Assembly: GCA_044226035.1 (NCBI GenBank) | Contig: JBGAHT010000005.1 | Coordinates: 1-64,000, forward strand | Reading direction: 5' to 3' | Source: Pseudoluteimonas sp044226035 | GTDB lineage: Bacteria; Pseudomonadota; Gammaproteobacteria; Xanthomonadales; Xanthomonadaceae | DNA length: 64,000 nucleotides | In this document: positions 9,401 to 16,609 of the stretch, piece after piece | Layout: each line of letters begins with the position of its first letter | Numbering within the stretch: position 1 is the stretch's first letter | The notes under the pieces: generated by a model | Database searches by the model: none | What the model was told of the DNA's origin: nothing | What the model saw: only the letters and a program-made list of their open reading frames with translations | Program-made: the position numbers and the translations under genes

Positions 9401-10419
9401 AGCGCATCGCGCGGCCGACCACGGCGCCGGCGATCCGCGTGCTCGCCGGCGGCAACGCGCTGGCCGAATGGCGCTGGGACGAACTGTTCGACGCCTGGTG
9501 GTCGGTGACGCACGCGATGCAGCGCCTGCGCGACAATCCCGAATCCGCCGACGCGGAGCGCGATGCGGTGCGCCGCTTCGATGCGCCCGGGCTGCAGCCG
9601 AAGCTGGCGTTCGATGCGAGGCAAGACGTGGCCGCGCCGTTCATCGCCACCGGCGCGCGGCCGCGGGTCGCGATCCTGCGCGAGCAGGGCGTGAACGGGC
9701 AGGTCGAGATGGCCTCGGCGTTCGACCGCGCCGGCTTCGCCGCGGTCGACGTGCACATGAGCGACCTGATCGCCGGGCGCGTCGCGCTCGACGCGTTCGC
9801 CGGCTTCGCCGCCTGCGGCGGCTTCAGCTACGGCGACGTGCTCGGCGCCGGCCGCGGCTGGGCGACCAGCATCCTCGAGCGCCCGGCGCTGCGCGCGATG
9901 TTCGAGGCCTTCCTCGCCCGCGACGACCGTTTCGCGCTGGGCGTGTGCAACGGCTGCCAGATGCTCAGCCAGTTGCGCGACATCATCCCCGGCAGCGCGC
10001 ACTGGCCGCGCTTCCTGCGCAACCGCAGCGAACAGTTCGAGGCGCGCTTCGGCATGCTCGAGGTCGCCGAATCGCCGTCGCTGTTCTTCCGCGGCATGGC
10101 CGGCTCGCGCATCCCGGTCGCGATCGCGCACGGCGAGGGCCGCGCCGAGTTCGCGAGCGCGGGCGACCTCGCCGCCGCGCGCGTGGCGCTGCGCTACGTC
10201 GCCGGCGACGGCGGCCCCGCCATCGGTTATCCGGCCAATCCGAACGGTTCCGACGGTGCGGTCGCGGGGCTGTGCAACGACGACGGCCGGGTCACGATCC
10301 TGATGCCGCATCCCGAACGCACCCCGCGCAGCGCCAACCTCAGCTGGGCGCCGCGCGACTGGCCGGCGGATTCGCCGTGGCTGCGCATGTTCCGCAACGC
10401 GCGGGTTTGGGTGGGCTGA
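6451..10419 (+). CDS. purL: Phosphoribosylformylglycinamidine synthase (FGAM synthase)
   Basis: Large single-chain PurL for the ATP- and glutamine-dependent fourth step of purine synthesis. It has 1322 residues: the N-terminal PurS-like region, the two AIRS-like halves of the synthase (FAQANSEHCRH, SVHDVGAGGLSNAIPELLH) and a C-terminal glutaminase domain with Cys1166 in GVCNGCQM and His1287/Glu1289 in MPHPER. Two palindromic repeats are carried in frame: a small one at 8336-8356 (LAPGSSPGQ) and an 84-bp one at 8827-8910 coding for about 28 residues between SMQAAW and VSPVSL. Both appear to lie in loops, and all catalytic motifs are intact, so the protein is probably active. Confidence 0.96.
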   Translation: MIVLEGQPALSPFRRERLEARLRALHPEFRIAGTWWTYWVVPDDGASPDPAALARILEAGEASAERADAAVSRFVVPRLGTISPWASKASELLRGATLPIRRVERGVRVDILGWPADPALQAAAAKLLHDPMTQSLLADRDAASALFAAPARQPLETVPVAGLEAANARLGLALAPDEIDYLRERYSELHRDPHDVELMMFAQANSEHCRHKIFNASWTLDGRAQPLSLFKMIKHTHATTPQHTLSAYSDNAAVVEGFAARRFRPDPASGEYRAEAETGSAFCIKVETHNHPTAISPFPGASTGAGGEIRDEGATGRGGKPKAGLCGFSVSHLRIPTLPQPWERERALNPRMAPALEIMLDGPIGAAAFNNEFGRPNLAGYFRSFELQQPGGPARAYDKPIMLAGGLGAIDRPLVGKRMLAPGDAVIVLGGPAMLIGLGGGAASSLASGDSAEDLDFASVQRDNPEMERRAQEVLDRCAALGEEGNPIASVHDVGAGGLSNAIPELLHDSHVGGVIDLAKVPSDDPSLSPMQLWCNESQERYVLGVPAARVEEFAALCARERCPFAVVGTATAEQRLVVGYGARVGDIPADAAIDLPMDVLFGKAPKMHRDALHPPPPRWAPLDTAALAPGSSPGQALREAGLRVLAHPTVASKSFLVTIGDRSVGGLTARDQMVGPWQLPVADCAITFSGFEGFAGEAMAIGERTPLALLDSAAAARMAVGEAITNLCAAPVDAFERIKLSANWMAAAGHAGEDALLFDAVKAVGMELCPQLGLSIPVGKDSLSMQAAWSAGIGDSGLGIGETQSASANPESRITNHKSVSPVSLIVSAFAPVADVREQLTPLLEREVDSELWLIGLGGGRQRMGGSILAQCFEGFGGDAPDLDDAQRLRAFFELIRDARGAGLLRAYHDRSDGGAFAALCEMAFASHCGLDIELDGWGEDRAEDACRTLFNEELGAVVQVAVEDRAEFADLVARHGLVECAQRIARPTTAPAIRVLAGGNALAEWRWDELFDAWWSVTHAMQRLRDNPESADAERDAVRRFDAPGLQPKLAFDARQDVAAPFIATGARPRVAILREQGVNGQVEMASAFDRAGFAAVDVHMSDLIAGRVALDAFAGFAACGGFSYGDVLGAGRGWATSILERPALRAMFEAFLARDDRFALGVCNGCQMLSQLRDIIPGSAHWPRFLRNRSEQFEARFGMLEVAESPSLFFRGMAGSRIPVAIAHGEGRAEFASAGDLAAARVALRYVAGDGGPAIGYPANPNGSDGAVAGLCNDDGRVTILMPHPERTPRSANLSWAPRDWPADSPWLRMFRNARVWVG
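8336..8356. repeat. Short palindrome inside purL
   Basis: CCCCGGA and TCCGGGG (8337-8343, 8349-8355) flank a 5-base loop. This type of GC palindrome is a common dispersed repeat in proteobacteria. It is read as LAPGSSPGQ in a stretch where, from memory, PurL relatives do not have this sequence. It may be a short in-frame insertion. Confidence 0.5.
8827..8910. repeat. GGGATTCGGGATT-type inverted repeat inside purL
   Basis: The left arm is built from repeated GGGATT/GGGGATT units (8827-8856) and the right arm from AATCCCG/AATCACG units (8878-8910). Together they make an imperfect stem of about 30 bp around a 20-base loop. The element is 84 bp, a multiple of three, and is read through without a stop. 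A related element lies in murF (45926-45994), and diverged arms flank the ftsA-ftsZ gap. Confidence 0.85.
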
Positions 10420-10462
10420 GGCGCGATCCTGCTAAAGTCCCGCGATCCGCACGGAGCGCAAC

Positions 10463-12193
10463 GTGAACGCAGTCGCCGACCCCGCCGCAGGCAACGCAGG
10501 CACCGGAACCGGTGCCGACGAACGCGTGGTCGCGGCGCTGCTGGCCAAGGGCCGGTTGAAGGACGCCGACCTCGCGCGCGCGCGGCGGCTCCAGGAAGAA
10601 ACCGGCGGCAGCCTGCTCACGCTGCTGGCGCGGCTGGGGCTGGTGTCCGAGCGCGACCACGCCGAGGCCTGCGCCGAAGTGCTCGGTCTGCCGCTGGTCT
10701 CGACCAAGGATGCGGCCGACCTGCCGCCCGAGGGCATCGCCCTCAGCACGCGCTTCATGAAGCAGTTCCACCTGGTGCCGGTGGCGGAGGACGCGACCGC
10801 GATCGACGTGCTCGTCGCCGATCCGCAGGAGGAATACGCGCTGGACGCGGTGCGGCTCGCCAGCGGGCGCGCGGTGCGCGCCAGGATCGCGCTGCGTTCG
10901 GAAATCGACGACCTGGTCGAACGCTGGCACGGCCAGGGCCGCAGCGCGATGGGCGCGATCGTGGAAAGCGCCGACGGCGAGGCCGGCGGCGACATCGACG
11001 ACGTCGAGCACCTGCGCGACCTCGCCTCCGAGGCGCCGGTGATCCGGTTGGTCAACCTCATCATCCAGCGCGCGGTCGAACTGCGCGCCTCGGACATCCA
11101 CATCGAGCCGTTCGAGAACCGGCTGAAGGTGCGCTACCGCATCGACGGCGTGCTCGAGGAAGGCGAATCGCCGCCGCAGAACCTCACCGCCGCGGTGATT
11201 TCGCGCGTCAAGATCATGGCCAGGCTCAACATCGCCGAGCGCCGCCTGCCGCAGGACGGCCGCATCATGCTGCGCGTGCAGGGCAAGGAACTCGACCTGC
11301 GCGTGTCGACCGTGCCGACCGCGCACGGCGAGAGCGTGGTGATGCGACTGCTCGACCGCGAGACCGTGGTGTTCGACTTCCACAAGCTCGGCTTCACCGA
11401 CGCGTTCCTGCCGCAGTTCCAGCGCGTGCTGGAGCAGCCGCACGGCATCCTGCTGGTCACCGGCCCGACCGGCTCGGGCAAGACCACCACGCTGTACACC
11501 GCGCTGTCCAAGCTCAACACGCCGGACGTCAAGATCATCACCGTCGAGGACCCGGTCGAATACCAGATCGAGGGCATCAACCAGATCCAGGCCAAGCCGC
11601 AGATCGGGCTGGACTTCGCCAACGCGCTGCGCAGCATCGTCCGCCAGGACCCGGACATCATCATGATCGGCGAAATGCGCGACCTCGAGACCGCGCGCAT
11701 CGCGATCCAGTCCGCGCTCACCGGCCACCTGGTGCTGTCGACGTTGCACACCAACAACGCCGCCGGCGGCATCACCCGCATGCTCGACATGGGCGTGGAG
11801 GACTACCTGCTCACCTCCACCGTGAACGGCATCCTCGCCCAGCGCCTGGTGCGCCGGCTGGAACCGACGCACGCGGAGAAATATCCCGCCTCGCCCGAGG
11901 AAATCGACAAGTTCGGCCTGCGCCGCTTCCAGCCGAACGGCGAGATCTTCCTGTACCGCGCGCGGCCTTCCGCGCTCGCGCCGACCGGCTACCTCGGCCG
12001 CACCACGATCATGGAATTCCTGGTGATGGACGACGAACTGCGGCGCGCGGTGATGCGCCACGCCGGCATGGGCGAGCTGGAGCAGCTCGCGCGCAACGCC
12101 GGCATGCGCACCATGTACGAGGACGGCATCGCCAAGGCCATGCAGGGCGAGACCACGATCGAGGAAGTGCTGCGCGTCACCGAGGACGCATGA
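10463..12193 (+). CDS. gspE: Type II secretion ATPase GspE (XpsE)
   Basis: Cytoplasmic ATPase that powers pseudopilus assembly and secretion. The GTG at 10463 follows GGAG at 10453 and gives 576 residues: an N-terminal MshEN-type domain that binds GspL, a linker, an N2 PAS-like domain (DIHIEPFENRLKVRYRIDG) and the motor domain. Walker A is GPTGSGKTT near 334-342, the Walker B region is IIMIGEMRD near 398-406, and the His box is LSTLHTNN. The tetracysteine zinc motif expected between the His box and the C-terminus is absent (RRLEPTHAEKYPASPEEID has none). This opens the operon; TAAAGT at 10433-10438 might be its -10. Confidence 0.95.
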   Translation: MNAVADPAAGNAGTGTGADERVVAALLAKGRLKDADLARARRLQEETGGSLLTLLARLGLVSERDHAEACAEVLGLPLVSTKDAADLPPEGIALSTRFMKQFHLVPVAEDATAIDVLVADPQEEYALDAVRLASGRAVRARIALRSEIDDLVERWHGQGRSAMGAIVESADGEAGGDIDDVEHLRDLASEAPVIRLVNLIIQRAVELRASDIHIEPFENRLKVRYRIDGVLEEGESPPQNLTAAVISRVKIMARLNIAERRLPQDGRIMLRVQGKELDLRVSTVPTAHGESVVMRLLDRETVVFDFHKLGFTDAFLPQFQRVLEQPHGILLVTGPTGSGKTTTLYTALSKLNTPDVKIITVEDPVEYQIEGINQIQAKPQIGLDFANALRSIVRQDPDIIMIGEMRDLETARIAIQSALTGHLVLSTLHTNNAAGGITRMLDMGVEDYLLTSTVNGILAQRLVRRLEPTHAEKYPASPEEIDKFGLRRFQPNGEIFLYRARPSALAPTGYLGRTTIMEFLVMDDELRRAVMRHAGMGELEQLARNAGMRTMYEDGIAKAMQGETTIEEVLRVTEDA

Positions 12194-12204
12194 TCATCGG
12201 CATT

Positions 12205-12291
12205 GTCATCCTGAGCGAAGCGAAGGACCTGCTTTCGAGGATTGGCGACATGCCGGGAACAGCAGGTCCTTCGGCTGCGCCTCAGGAAGAC
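12205..12291. repeat. TCATCCTGAGCG-type inverted repeat
   Basis: The left arm GTCATCCTGAGCGAAGCGAA begins at 12205 and runs to 12233; the right arm AGCAGGTCCTTCGGCTGCGC runs from 12261 to about 12291. The arms are complementary with a few mismatches around a 27-base loop. The element fills the whole gspE-gspF gap of an otherwise overlapping operon and ends 10 bp before the gspF ATG. A second copy lies at 33357-33454. Confidence 0.85.
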
Positions 12292-12301
12292 GGGATCTAG
12301 C

Positions 12302-13519
12302 ATGCCGCTGTATCGCTACAAGGCCCTGAATTCGCGCGGCGAAACGCTCGACGGCCAGATGGAGGCCGCGAGCGGCGCCGAGGTCGCGGCGCGGCTGCAG
12401 GAGCAGGGCCATTTGCCGATGGAGGCGAAGCTGGCCAGCGAAGGCGGCGGCGAGCCGGCGTGGCGCACGCTGTTCAAGCCCAAGCCCTTCGCCGGCGAGC
12501 GCCTGGTGCAGTTCACCCAGCAGCTCGCGACCCTGCTCGGCGCCGGGCAGCCGCTGGACCGGGCCCTCGGCATCCTGCTCGAACTGCCGGAGGACGCGCT
12601 GGCCAAGCGCACCATCACCGACATCCGCGACGCGGTGCGCGGCGGCGCCTCGCTGTCGACGGCGCTGGAGCGCCAGCACGGCACGTTCTCGCGCCTGTAC
12701 GTGAACATGGTCCGCGCCGGCGAGGCCGGCGGCAGCCTGCACGACACCCTGCAACGCCTCGCCGATTACCTCGAGCGCAGCCGCGCGCTGCGCAGCCGGG
12801 TGATCAACGCGCTGATCTACCCGGCGATCCTGCTGGTGATGGTCACGCTCAGCCTGATGTTCCTGCTCGGCTACGTGGTGCCGCAGTTCGCGGCGATGTA
12901 CGACAGCCTCGATGCACCGCTGCCGTGGTTCTCGCGCCTGGTGCTCGGGCTGGGCATGTTCGTGCGCGGCTGGTGGTGGGCGCTGCTCGCGGTGCCGGTG
13001 CTGGCGGTGGTCTGGCTGGACCGCAAGCGCCGCGACCCGGTGTTCCGCGCGAAGCTCGACGCCTGGTTGCTGGAACGCCGCTTCGCCGGGCCGCTGGTGG
13101 CCAAGCTCGAGACCGCGCGCCTGGCGCGCACGCTCGGCACCCTGCTGAAGAACGGCGTGCCGTTGCTGACCGCGCTGGGCATCGGCCGCAACGTGCTCGG
13201 GAACCGCACGCTGGTCGACGCGGTCGAAGCCGCTGCGGACGAGGTCAAGAACGGCGTCGGCCTGTCCGCCGCGCTGGGGCGCAGCAAGCGCTTCCCGCGG
13301 CTGGCGCTGCAGATGATCCAGGTGGGGGAGGAGTCCGGCGCGCTCGACGGCATGCTGCTGAAGACCGCCGACACCTTCGAGCAGGAAACCGGGCTGGCGC
13401 TCGACCGCATGCTGGCCGCGCTGGTGCCGGTGGTGACGATGGTGCTCGCCGCGGTGGTGGGCATGGTGATCCTCGCGGTGCTGAGCCCGATCTACGATCT
13501 GACGAACGTGATTGGGTGA
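12302..13519 (+). CDS. gspF: Type II secretion inner-membrane platform protein GspF (XpsF)
   Basis: Polytopic core of the inner-membrane platform, thought to couple GspE to pseudopilin insertion. The 405-residue product starts MPLYRYKALNSRGETLDGQM, the typical GspF/PilC start. It holds two homologous T2SSF domains (about 70-195 and 270-395) with membrane helices near 170-190, 220-240 and 375-398. The frame extends upstream through the repeat, but that part has no family similarity and the ATG at 12302 is the conventional start. Confidence 0.95.
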   Translation: MPLYRYKALNSRGETLDGQMEAASGAEVAARLQEQGHLPMEAKLASEGGGEPAWRTLFKPKPFAGERLVQFTQQLATLLGAGQPLDRALGILLELPEDALAKRTITDIRDAVRGGASLSTALERQHGTFSRLYVNMVRAGEAGGSLHDTLQRLADYLERSRALRSRVINALIYPAILLVMVTLSLMFLLGYVVPQFAAMYDSLDAPLPWFSRLVLGLGMFVRGWWWALLAVPVLAVVWLDRKRRDPVFRAKLDAWLLERRFAGPLVAKLETARLARTLGTLLKNGVPLLTALGIGRNVLGNRTLVDAVEAAADEVKNGVGLSAALGRSKRFPRLALQMIQVGEESGALDGMLLKTADTFEQETGLALDRMLAALVPVVTMVLAAVVGMVILAVLSPIYDLTNVIG

Positions 13520-13626
13520 GGCGCGATGTTCGCGGGGCAGGACGCTCCGGAACAAGCGGAGCGACGCCATGGATGGCGGCGAAAATGATCCACAATCGAA
13601 TCAATGAATCAAATGGAAGCCTGAAC

Positions 13627-14058
13627 ATGCAAATTCGCCGCAACACCCGCCTTCCGCGCCGCGCTTCGCAGTCCGGCTTCAGCCTGATCGAGATCGTCAT
13701 CGTGATCACCTTGATCGCGTTGATCGCGGCCTTCGTCGTCAACAAGGTCGCCGGCCAAAGCGATCGCGCCAAGGTGAAACTCGCCACTGTGCAGGTGCAG
13801 GATGTCGCCGAGAAGGTGCAGCAGTTCGAGAACGACACCGGCACGTTGCCGAACTCGCTGGACGACCTCGTCACCGCGCCCAGCAACGTGAGCGGCTGGC
13901 TCGGCCCGTACACGAAGCCGGCGGGCCTGAAGGATCCGTGGAATCACACGCTCGAGTACCGCGTGCCCGGCGACGGCAAGCCCTTCGACCTGATCTGCCT
14001 GGGCAAGGACGGCAAGCCCGGCGGCGAAAGCGTCGACGCCGACATCGCGTTCGAATAA
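13627..14058 (+). CDS. gspG: Major pseudopilin GspG (XpsG)
   Basis: Main subunit of the type II pseudopilus. The 143-residue precursor has a prepilin leader ending in QSG before FSLIEIVIVITLIALIAAFVV. Cleavage by the prepilin peptidase and methylation of the new N-terminal Phe are expected, and Glu at +5 is present. The GspG C-terminal calcium-site region is recognisable (DPWNHTLEYRVPGDGKPFDLICLGKDG). The ATG at 13627 follows GGAAG at 13615. The 107-bp gap before it is the largest in the operon and might hold an internal promoter for this highly expressed subunit. Confidence 0.94.
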   Translation: MQIRRNTRLPRRASQSGFSLIEIVIVITLIALIAAFVVNKVAGQSDRAKVKLATVQVQDVAEKVQQFENDTGTLPNSLDDLVTAPSNVSGWLGPYTKPAGLKDPWNHTLEYRVPGDGKPFDLICLGKDGKPGGESVDADIAFE

Positions 14059-14077
14059 CGCACTGGCGGCGCGGGCG

Positions 14078-14524
14078 ATGCGCGCGCGGGGTTTCTCGCT
14101 GCTGGAGATGCTGCTGGTGATGGCGATCATCGCCTTCGCCGGCCTGCTCGCGGCGTCGGCGATGACCGGCGGCTTCGATGGCATCCGCCTGCGTTCGGCG
14201 ACCAGCGAACTCGCGGCGCAATTGCGCTTCACCCGTGCGCAGGCCATGGCCACCGGCAAGCGCCAGGATTTCGCCATCGACCCGCATGCGCACCAATGGC
14301 GCGCGCCGAAGGATCGCCACGGCACGCTGGCGAAACAACTCGGCATCGAGTTCTACGGCGCGCGCGAGGTGCAGCCCAGCGCCAGCGAAGGCGGCATCGC
14401 CTTTTTCCCCGACGGCGCCTCCACCGGCGGCCGCATCCGCCTGCGCACCAAGCACGCGGCGCGCGACATCGACGTGGCCTGGCTCACCGGCGAAGTGAAG
14501 GTGACGCGCGGAGAGGCGCGATGA
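14078..14524 (+). CDS. gspH: Minor pseudopilin GspH (XpsH)
   Basis: Minor pseudopilin of the pseudopilus tip complex. It has 148 residues and a very short leader (MRARG) before FSLLEMLLVMAIIAFAGLLAASAM, which keeps the Phe+1/Glu+5 prepilin signature, followed by a GspH-type beta domain (LRFTRAQAMATGKRQDFAID). It overlaps the next gene by four bases. Confidence 0.9.
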   Translation: MRARGFSLLEMLLVMAIIAFAGLLAASAMTGGFDGIRLRSATSELAAQLRFTRAQAMATGKRQDFAIDPHAHQWRAPKDRHGTLAKQLGIEFYGAREVQPSASEGGIAFFPDGASTGGRIRLRTKHAARDIDVAWLTGEVKVTRGEAR

Positions 14525-15057
14525 AGCCGGGAACCGGGAACCGGGAACCTGGAACCAGGATGTCCGATGGCGGCGAAGGCACGCTGTCGACGATCCGCCG
14601 CATGCGTTCGACGCCCCGTTCCCCGTTCCCCGTTCCCCGCCTTCAATCCGGCTACACGCTGATCGAGGTGATCGTCGCCTTCGCGGTGCTGGCGCTGGCG
14701 CTGACGCTGCTGCTCGGCACGCTGTCGGGCGCGAGCAAGCAGGTGCGCTGGGCCGACGATGCCGGGCGCGCCTCGCTGCACGCGCAGTCGCTGCTCGACC
14801 AGCTCGGCGTGGGCGAGGCGCTGGCGCCGGGGCAGCGGCAGGGCGATTTCGAAAACGGCCGCTATCGCTGGCAACTCGATGTCTCGCCATGGCGCGATCC
14901 GGCGCAGCCGGCCGGCACCGACCAGCCGCGCGACCTGTCCGCGCCGTCGCTGCTGGCGGTGTCGCTGCGCGTGGCCTGGGGCAACGAGGCGAACCAGCAA
15001 TTGCAGGTGTCGACGTTGCGGCTGGTGCAGCCGGATCCTTCGGGGGTGGAGCCGTGA
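14521..15057 (+). CDS. gspI: Minor pseudopilin GspI (XpsI) with repeat-coded leader
   Basis: Minor pseudopilin that nucleates the tip with GspJ and GspK. From the ATG at 14521 (overlapping the gspH stop) the product is 178 residues with an unusually long 44-residue leader before the cleavage site G/YTLIEVIVAFAVLALALT. That leader is coded by an inverted repeat made of GGGAACC and GTTCCCC units (14525-14640). An alternative start at ATG 14602 would give a normal 17-residue leader, MRSTPRSPFPVPRLQSG, and may be the true one. The +1 residue is Tyr rather than Phe. Confidence 0.9.
   Translation: MKPGTGNREPGTRMSDGGEGTLSTIRRMRSTPRSPFPVPRLQSGYTLIEVIVAFAVLALALTLLLGTLSGASKQVRWADDAGRASLHAQSLLDQLGVGEALAPGQRQGDFENGRYRWQLDVSPWRDPAQPAGTDQPRDLSAPSLLAVSLRVAWGNEANQQLQVSTLRLVQPDPSGVEP
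14525..14640. repeat. GGGAACC/GTTCCCC inverted repeat at gspI 5' end
   Basis: About three GGGAACC-type units (14528-14557) face about four GTTCCCC-type units (14614-14639) around a 56-base centre. The arms can pair over roughly 25 bp. The element sits exactly on the prepilin leader of gspI. A relative of the same composition lies at 28351-28510 at the start of ribD. Confidence 0.8.
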
Positions 15058-15725
15058 ACGCGCGCCGCATCCCCGCGCGCAAAGCCGCCGGCTTCACCCT
15101 GATCGAGGTGATCCTCGCCACCGTGCTGCTGGCCAGCGGCCTCGCGCTCGCCTTCGCCAGCCTGCGCGCGGCCAGCGCCACCGCGACCCGCGGCGAGGAA
15201 GTCGCGCACCGCGACGAACGCATGCGCGCGGTGAGCAATTTCCTGCGCGGGCGGTTGAGCTCGGCGCGTTCGATCGCCTACGCGCTCGATTCCAGCACGG
15301 GTCAGCAATTGCGCTTCACCGGCGACGGCGGCCAGATGCGCTTCGTCGCCGACCTGCCGGATTACCTCGGCCGCGGCGGGCCTTACGTGCACACCTTGCG
15401 CGTGGTCCGCGACGACGACGGTTCGCAACGGATCGAAGTCGACCTGGCGATGGCGCTCGGCGGGCAGACCATCGCCGAATCGCCGCCGCGTCCGCCGGAC
15501 GTGCTCGCCGACGGCCTCGGCGACGTGCGCTTCCGTTACCGCGGCATGACTGCGGACGGACAGCTCGGCGGCTGGAGCGACACCTGGGGCACGCCCGATG
15601 CGTTGCCGTTGCAGGTCTCCATCGACCTCGCCGACAAGGACGGGCGCGCATGGCCTTCGCTGGTGGTGTCGCTGCCGCTGGCCGGCGGCGAGGGCAGCGG
15701 GGCGGGGCCGCAAGACGCCCTGTGA
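15054..15725 (+). CDS. gspJ: Minor pseudopilin GspJ (XpsJ)
   Basis: Minor pseudopilin of the tip complex. It starts at GTG 15054, overlapping the gspI stop by four bases, and is 223 residues long. The leader VNARRIPARKAAG precedes FTLIEVILATVLLASGLAL, with Phe+1 and Glu+5. The remainder is a GspJ-like beta-rich domain (LADGLGDVRFRYRGMTADG). Confidence 0.92.
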   Translation: MNARRIPARKAAGFTLIEVILATVLLASGLALAFASLRAASATATRGEEVAHRDERMRAVSNFLRGRLSSARSIAYALDSSTGQQLRFTGDGGQMRFVADLPDYLGRGGPYVHTLRVVRDDDGSQRIEVDLAMALGGQTIAESPPRPPDVLADGLGDVRFRYRGMTADGQLGGWSDTWGTPDALPLQVSIDLADKDGRAWPSLVVSLPLAGGEGSGAGPQDAL

Positions 15726-16609
15726 ACGGGAACCGCACATCGCGTGGCGTGGCCCTGCTGCTGGTGCTGTGGCTGGTGGCGCTGTTCGCCGCGCTGGTCG
15801 GCGGGTTCGCCCGCACCGCGCAGATGGAACGCCTGCAGGGCAGCGTGCTGCGCGACAGCGTGGTCGCCGGCGAGGCCGCGCGCGCCGGGCTGGAATACGC
15901 GCTGGTGCGGGTCGCCGCCAGCGACCGCCGCCTGCGCTGGCTGCCCGACGGCCGCGACTATCCCTGGCATTTCGGCGATGCCGACGTGAGCGTCCGCATC
16001 GTCGACGAGATGGGCAAGGTCGACCTCAACGCCGCCGATCCGCCGCTGCTCGCGGCGCTGTTCCGCCAGGTCGGCGTGGCCCCGGGCGACGCCGACCGCC
16101 TCGCCGGCGCGATCGCCGACTGGCGCGATCCGGATTCGCTGATCCAGGTGTCCGGCGGCGCCGAGGACGACGACTACGCCGCGGCGGGCCGGCCCTACGG
16201 CGCCAAGGACGCGCCGTTCGAAAGCATCGCCGAGGTCGAACAGGTGCTGGGCATGACGCCGGCGATCTACGCGAAGGTGGAGCCGTTCCTCACCGTATTC
16301 AGCGGCAACGGCACGCCCGACGCGTCGTATGCGGCGCCGGAGGTGCTGGCGGCGATGGGCCTGGACGCGGCCGGCATCGTCGCCCGGCGCCGGCAGTGGG
16401 ATCCGGCCAGCGGCCAGCCGCCGCCGGTGCTCGCCGACGGGCAACCGCTGAGCGATGGCGGCACCGGCACGTATAGTATCTGGAGCCGCGCGCGGCTCCG
16501 GAACGGCCGCGAGACGGTCCTGCACGCGATCGTGCGCAGTGGCGGGAACGGATTGCCGGGGTCGGCGTACACGGCGCTGCAGTGGGAGGAAGGAACATCG
16601 CCGCAATGA
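15722..16609 (+). CDS. gspK: Minor pseudopilin GspK (XpsK)
   Basis: Largest minor pseudopilin, placed at the pseudopilus tip. The GTG at 15722 overlaps the gspJ stop and gives 295 residues. After a short leader the helix GVALLLVLWLVALFAALVGG follows and, as in other GspK proteins, no Glu is seen at +5. A large insert with the helix-hairpin region MGKVDLNAADPPLLAALFRQ and IAEVEQVLGM is typical of GspK. Confidence 0.93.
   Translation: MNGNRTSRGVALLLVLWLVALFAALVGGFARTAQMERLQGSVLRDSVVAGEAARAGLEYALVRVAASDRRLRWLPDGRDYPWHFGDADVSVRIVDEMGKVDLNAADPPLLAALFRQVGVAPGDADRLAGAIADWRDPDSLIQVSGGAEDDDYAAAGRPYGAKDAPFESIAEVEQVLGMTPAIYAKVEPFLTVFSGNGTPDASYAAPEVLAAMGLDAAGIVARRRQWDPASGQPPPVLADGQPLSDGGTGTYSIWSRARLRNGRETVLHAIVRSGGNGLPGSAYTALQWEEGTSPQ

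Noticed and set aside
6637..10311. A 1224-residue open frame antisense to purL
   Set aside because: It is the mirror of a certain gene in GC-rich DNA, with Arg/Ala/Gly/His-rich sequence and no recognisable domain.
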